Shown in pieces: positions 5,138-5,492 of a DNA stretch of 5,492 nucleotides. The notes below the pieces were generated by a model. The model ran no database searches, was not told the origin of the DNA, and saw only the letters and a list, made by a program, of their open reading frames with translations. Numbering within the stretch: the first letter of the stretch is position 1; the number at the start of each line of letters is the position of its first letter. This DNA comes from Thermoplasmatota archaeon (GTDB lineage Archaea; Thermoplasmatota; Thermoplasmata; Halarchaeoplasmatales; Halarchaeoplasmataceae): positions 1 through 5,492 of the forward strand of contig JAHENW010000050.1 of NCBI GenBank assembly GCA_018610025.1, in the 5' to 3' direction. Made by a program: the position numbers and the translations under genes.

Positions 5138-5492
5138 ATGACAGAATTAGAAGTTGAGATAGCAGGGTTGAATATGGACTCCCCCCTTCTATTGGCCTCT
5201 GGGATACTGGGAGAGACCAGCGATTCTTTACAAAGGGTTATGAACAACGAGATCGGGGGAGTGGTCACTAAATCCATCGGAGTGGAACCGAAGGAGGGCC
5301 ATCCCAATCCGACCATGGTGGAACTATCGAACGGTCTGCTGAATGCCATGGGACTCCCCAATCCAGGAATCGAGGAATTCGTAGAGGAGATCGGCGAACT
5401 CGATCCAGAGACAGAAAGGATCCTGATAGGGAGTATCTTTGCCGGCGATCCTCAGGAGTTCGTACATCTAGGCCAGAGGATTGACGATGCAG
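5138..5492 (+). CDS. pyrD: Dihydroorotate dehydrogenase, class 1 (partial, C-terminus beyond window)
   Basis: The enzyme oxidises dihydroorotate to orotate, the fourth step of de novo pyrimidine synthesis, using FMN in a TIM barrel. My translation from ATG 5138 gives 118 residues without a stop to the window edge. Family marks are PLLLASGILGET at about 16-27, GGVVTKSIG at 40-48 (the Lys contacts FMN and orotate in class 1 enzymes), NPTMVE at 57-62, and the signature NAMGLPNPG at 69-77, where the Asn belongs to the orotate site. The NAMGLPNPG and TKSI context favours the class 1 (probably 1B, PyrD/PyrK type) cytosolic enzyme over membrane class 2. The active-site Cys and FMN phosphate loop expected later are outside the window, as is any pyrK partner. 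Full length should be about 300 residues. The gene is transcribed away from the ATPase gene and has no clear ribosome binding site. Confidence 0.95.
   Translation, partial: MTELEVEIAGLNMDSPLLLASGILGETSDSLQRVMNNEIGGVVTKSIGVEPKEGHPNPTMVELSNGLLNAMGLPNPGIEEFVEEIGELDPETERILIGSIFAGDPQEFVHLGQRIDDA

Noticed and set aside
5131..5361. Minus-strand open frame of 76 codons over the start of pyrD
   Set aside because: The plus strand encodes a clear dihydroorotate dehydrogenase with class 1 signatures, so the minus frame is its shadow.

Overview
The window looks archaeal, probably euryarchaeal and perhaps Thermoplasmatota-like. The strongest evidence is the partial GTPase at the left edge. It has the archaeal/eukaryotic YGR210-type form of the YchF/Obg family, with NKAD as its G4 motif and a Cys-containing insert. 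Supporting evidence is a stand-alone single-domain KaiC/RadA-like ATPase, TATA-like AT-rich boxes upstream of genes, and a pyrD start with no Shine-Dalgarno (SD) sequence. The phylum is an inference and cannot be fixed from this sequence alone.

Layout: four genes lie on the minus strand and are read from right to left, and one gene on the plus strand diverges from them. In transcription order, the minus-strand genes are: (i) a KaiC-like RecA-fold ATPase (4305-5006); (ii) a protein with a long coiled coil, a very acidic linker and two zinc ribbons (3013-4188); (iii) a 716-residue protein made almost entirely of about 20 TPR repeats (797-2947); (iv) the N-terminal two thirds of a YchF-like translation-associated GTPase (1-765, cut by the window edge). 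On the plus strand, pyrD for dihydroorotate dehydrogenase begins at 5138 and runs off the right edge. A 131-bp divergent promoter region (5007-5137) separates it from the ATPase gene.

Spacing: the TPR and GTPase genes are 31 bp apart and may be co-transcribed. A short hairpin with a T-rich tract lies between the zinc-ribbon and TPR genes. About 115 bp with a possible TATA box lies between the ATPase and zinc-ribbon genes. The cluster is therefore probably several transcription units rather than one long operon. pyrD and the GTPase are housekeeping genes. The three genes between them (ATPase, coiled-coil/zinc-ribbon protein, TPR scaffold) are of unknown function. They have the character of a regulatory or scaffolding set, but only their adjacency links them here. 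I see no mobile element, CRISPR array, tRNA or rRNA, and no stretch over 300 bp without a gene.
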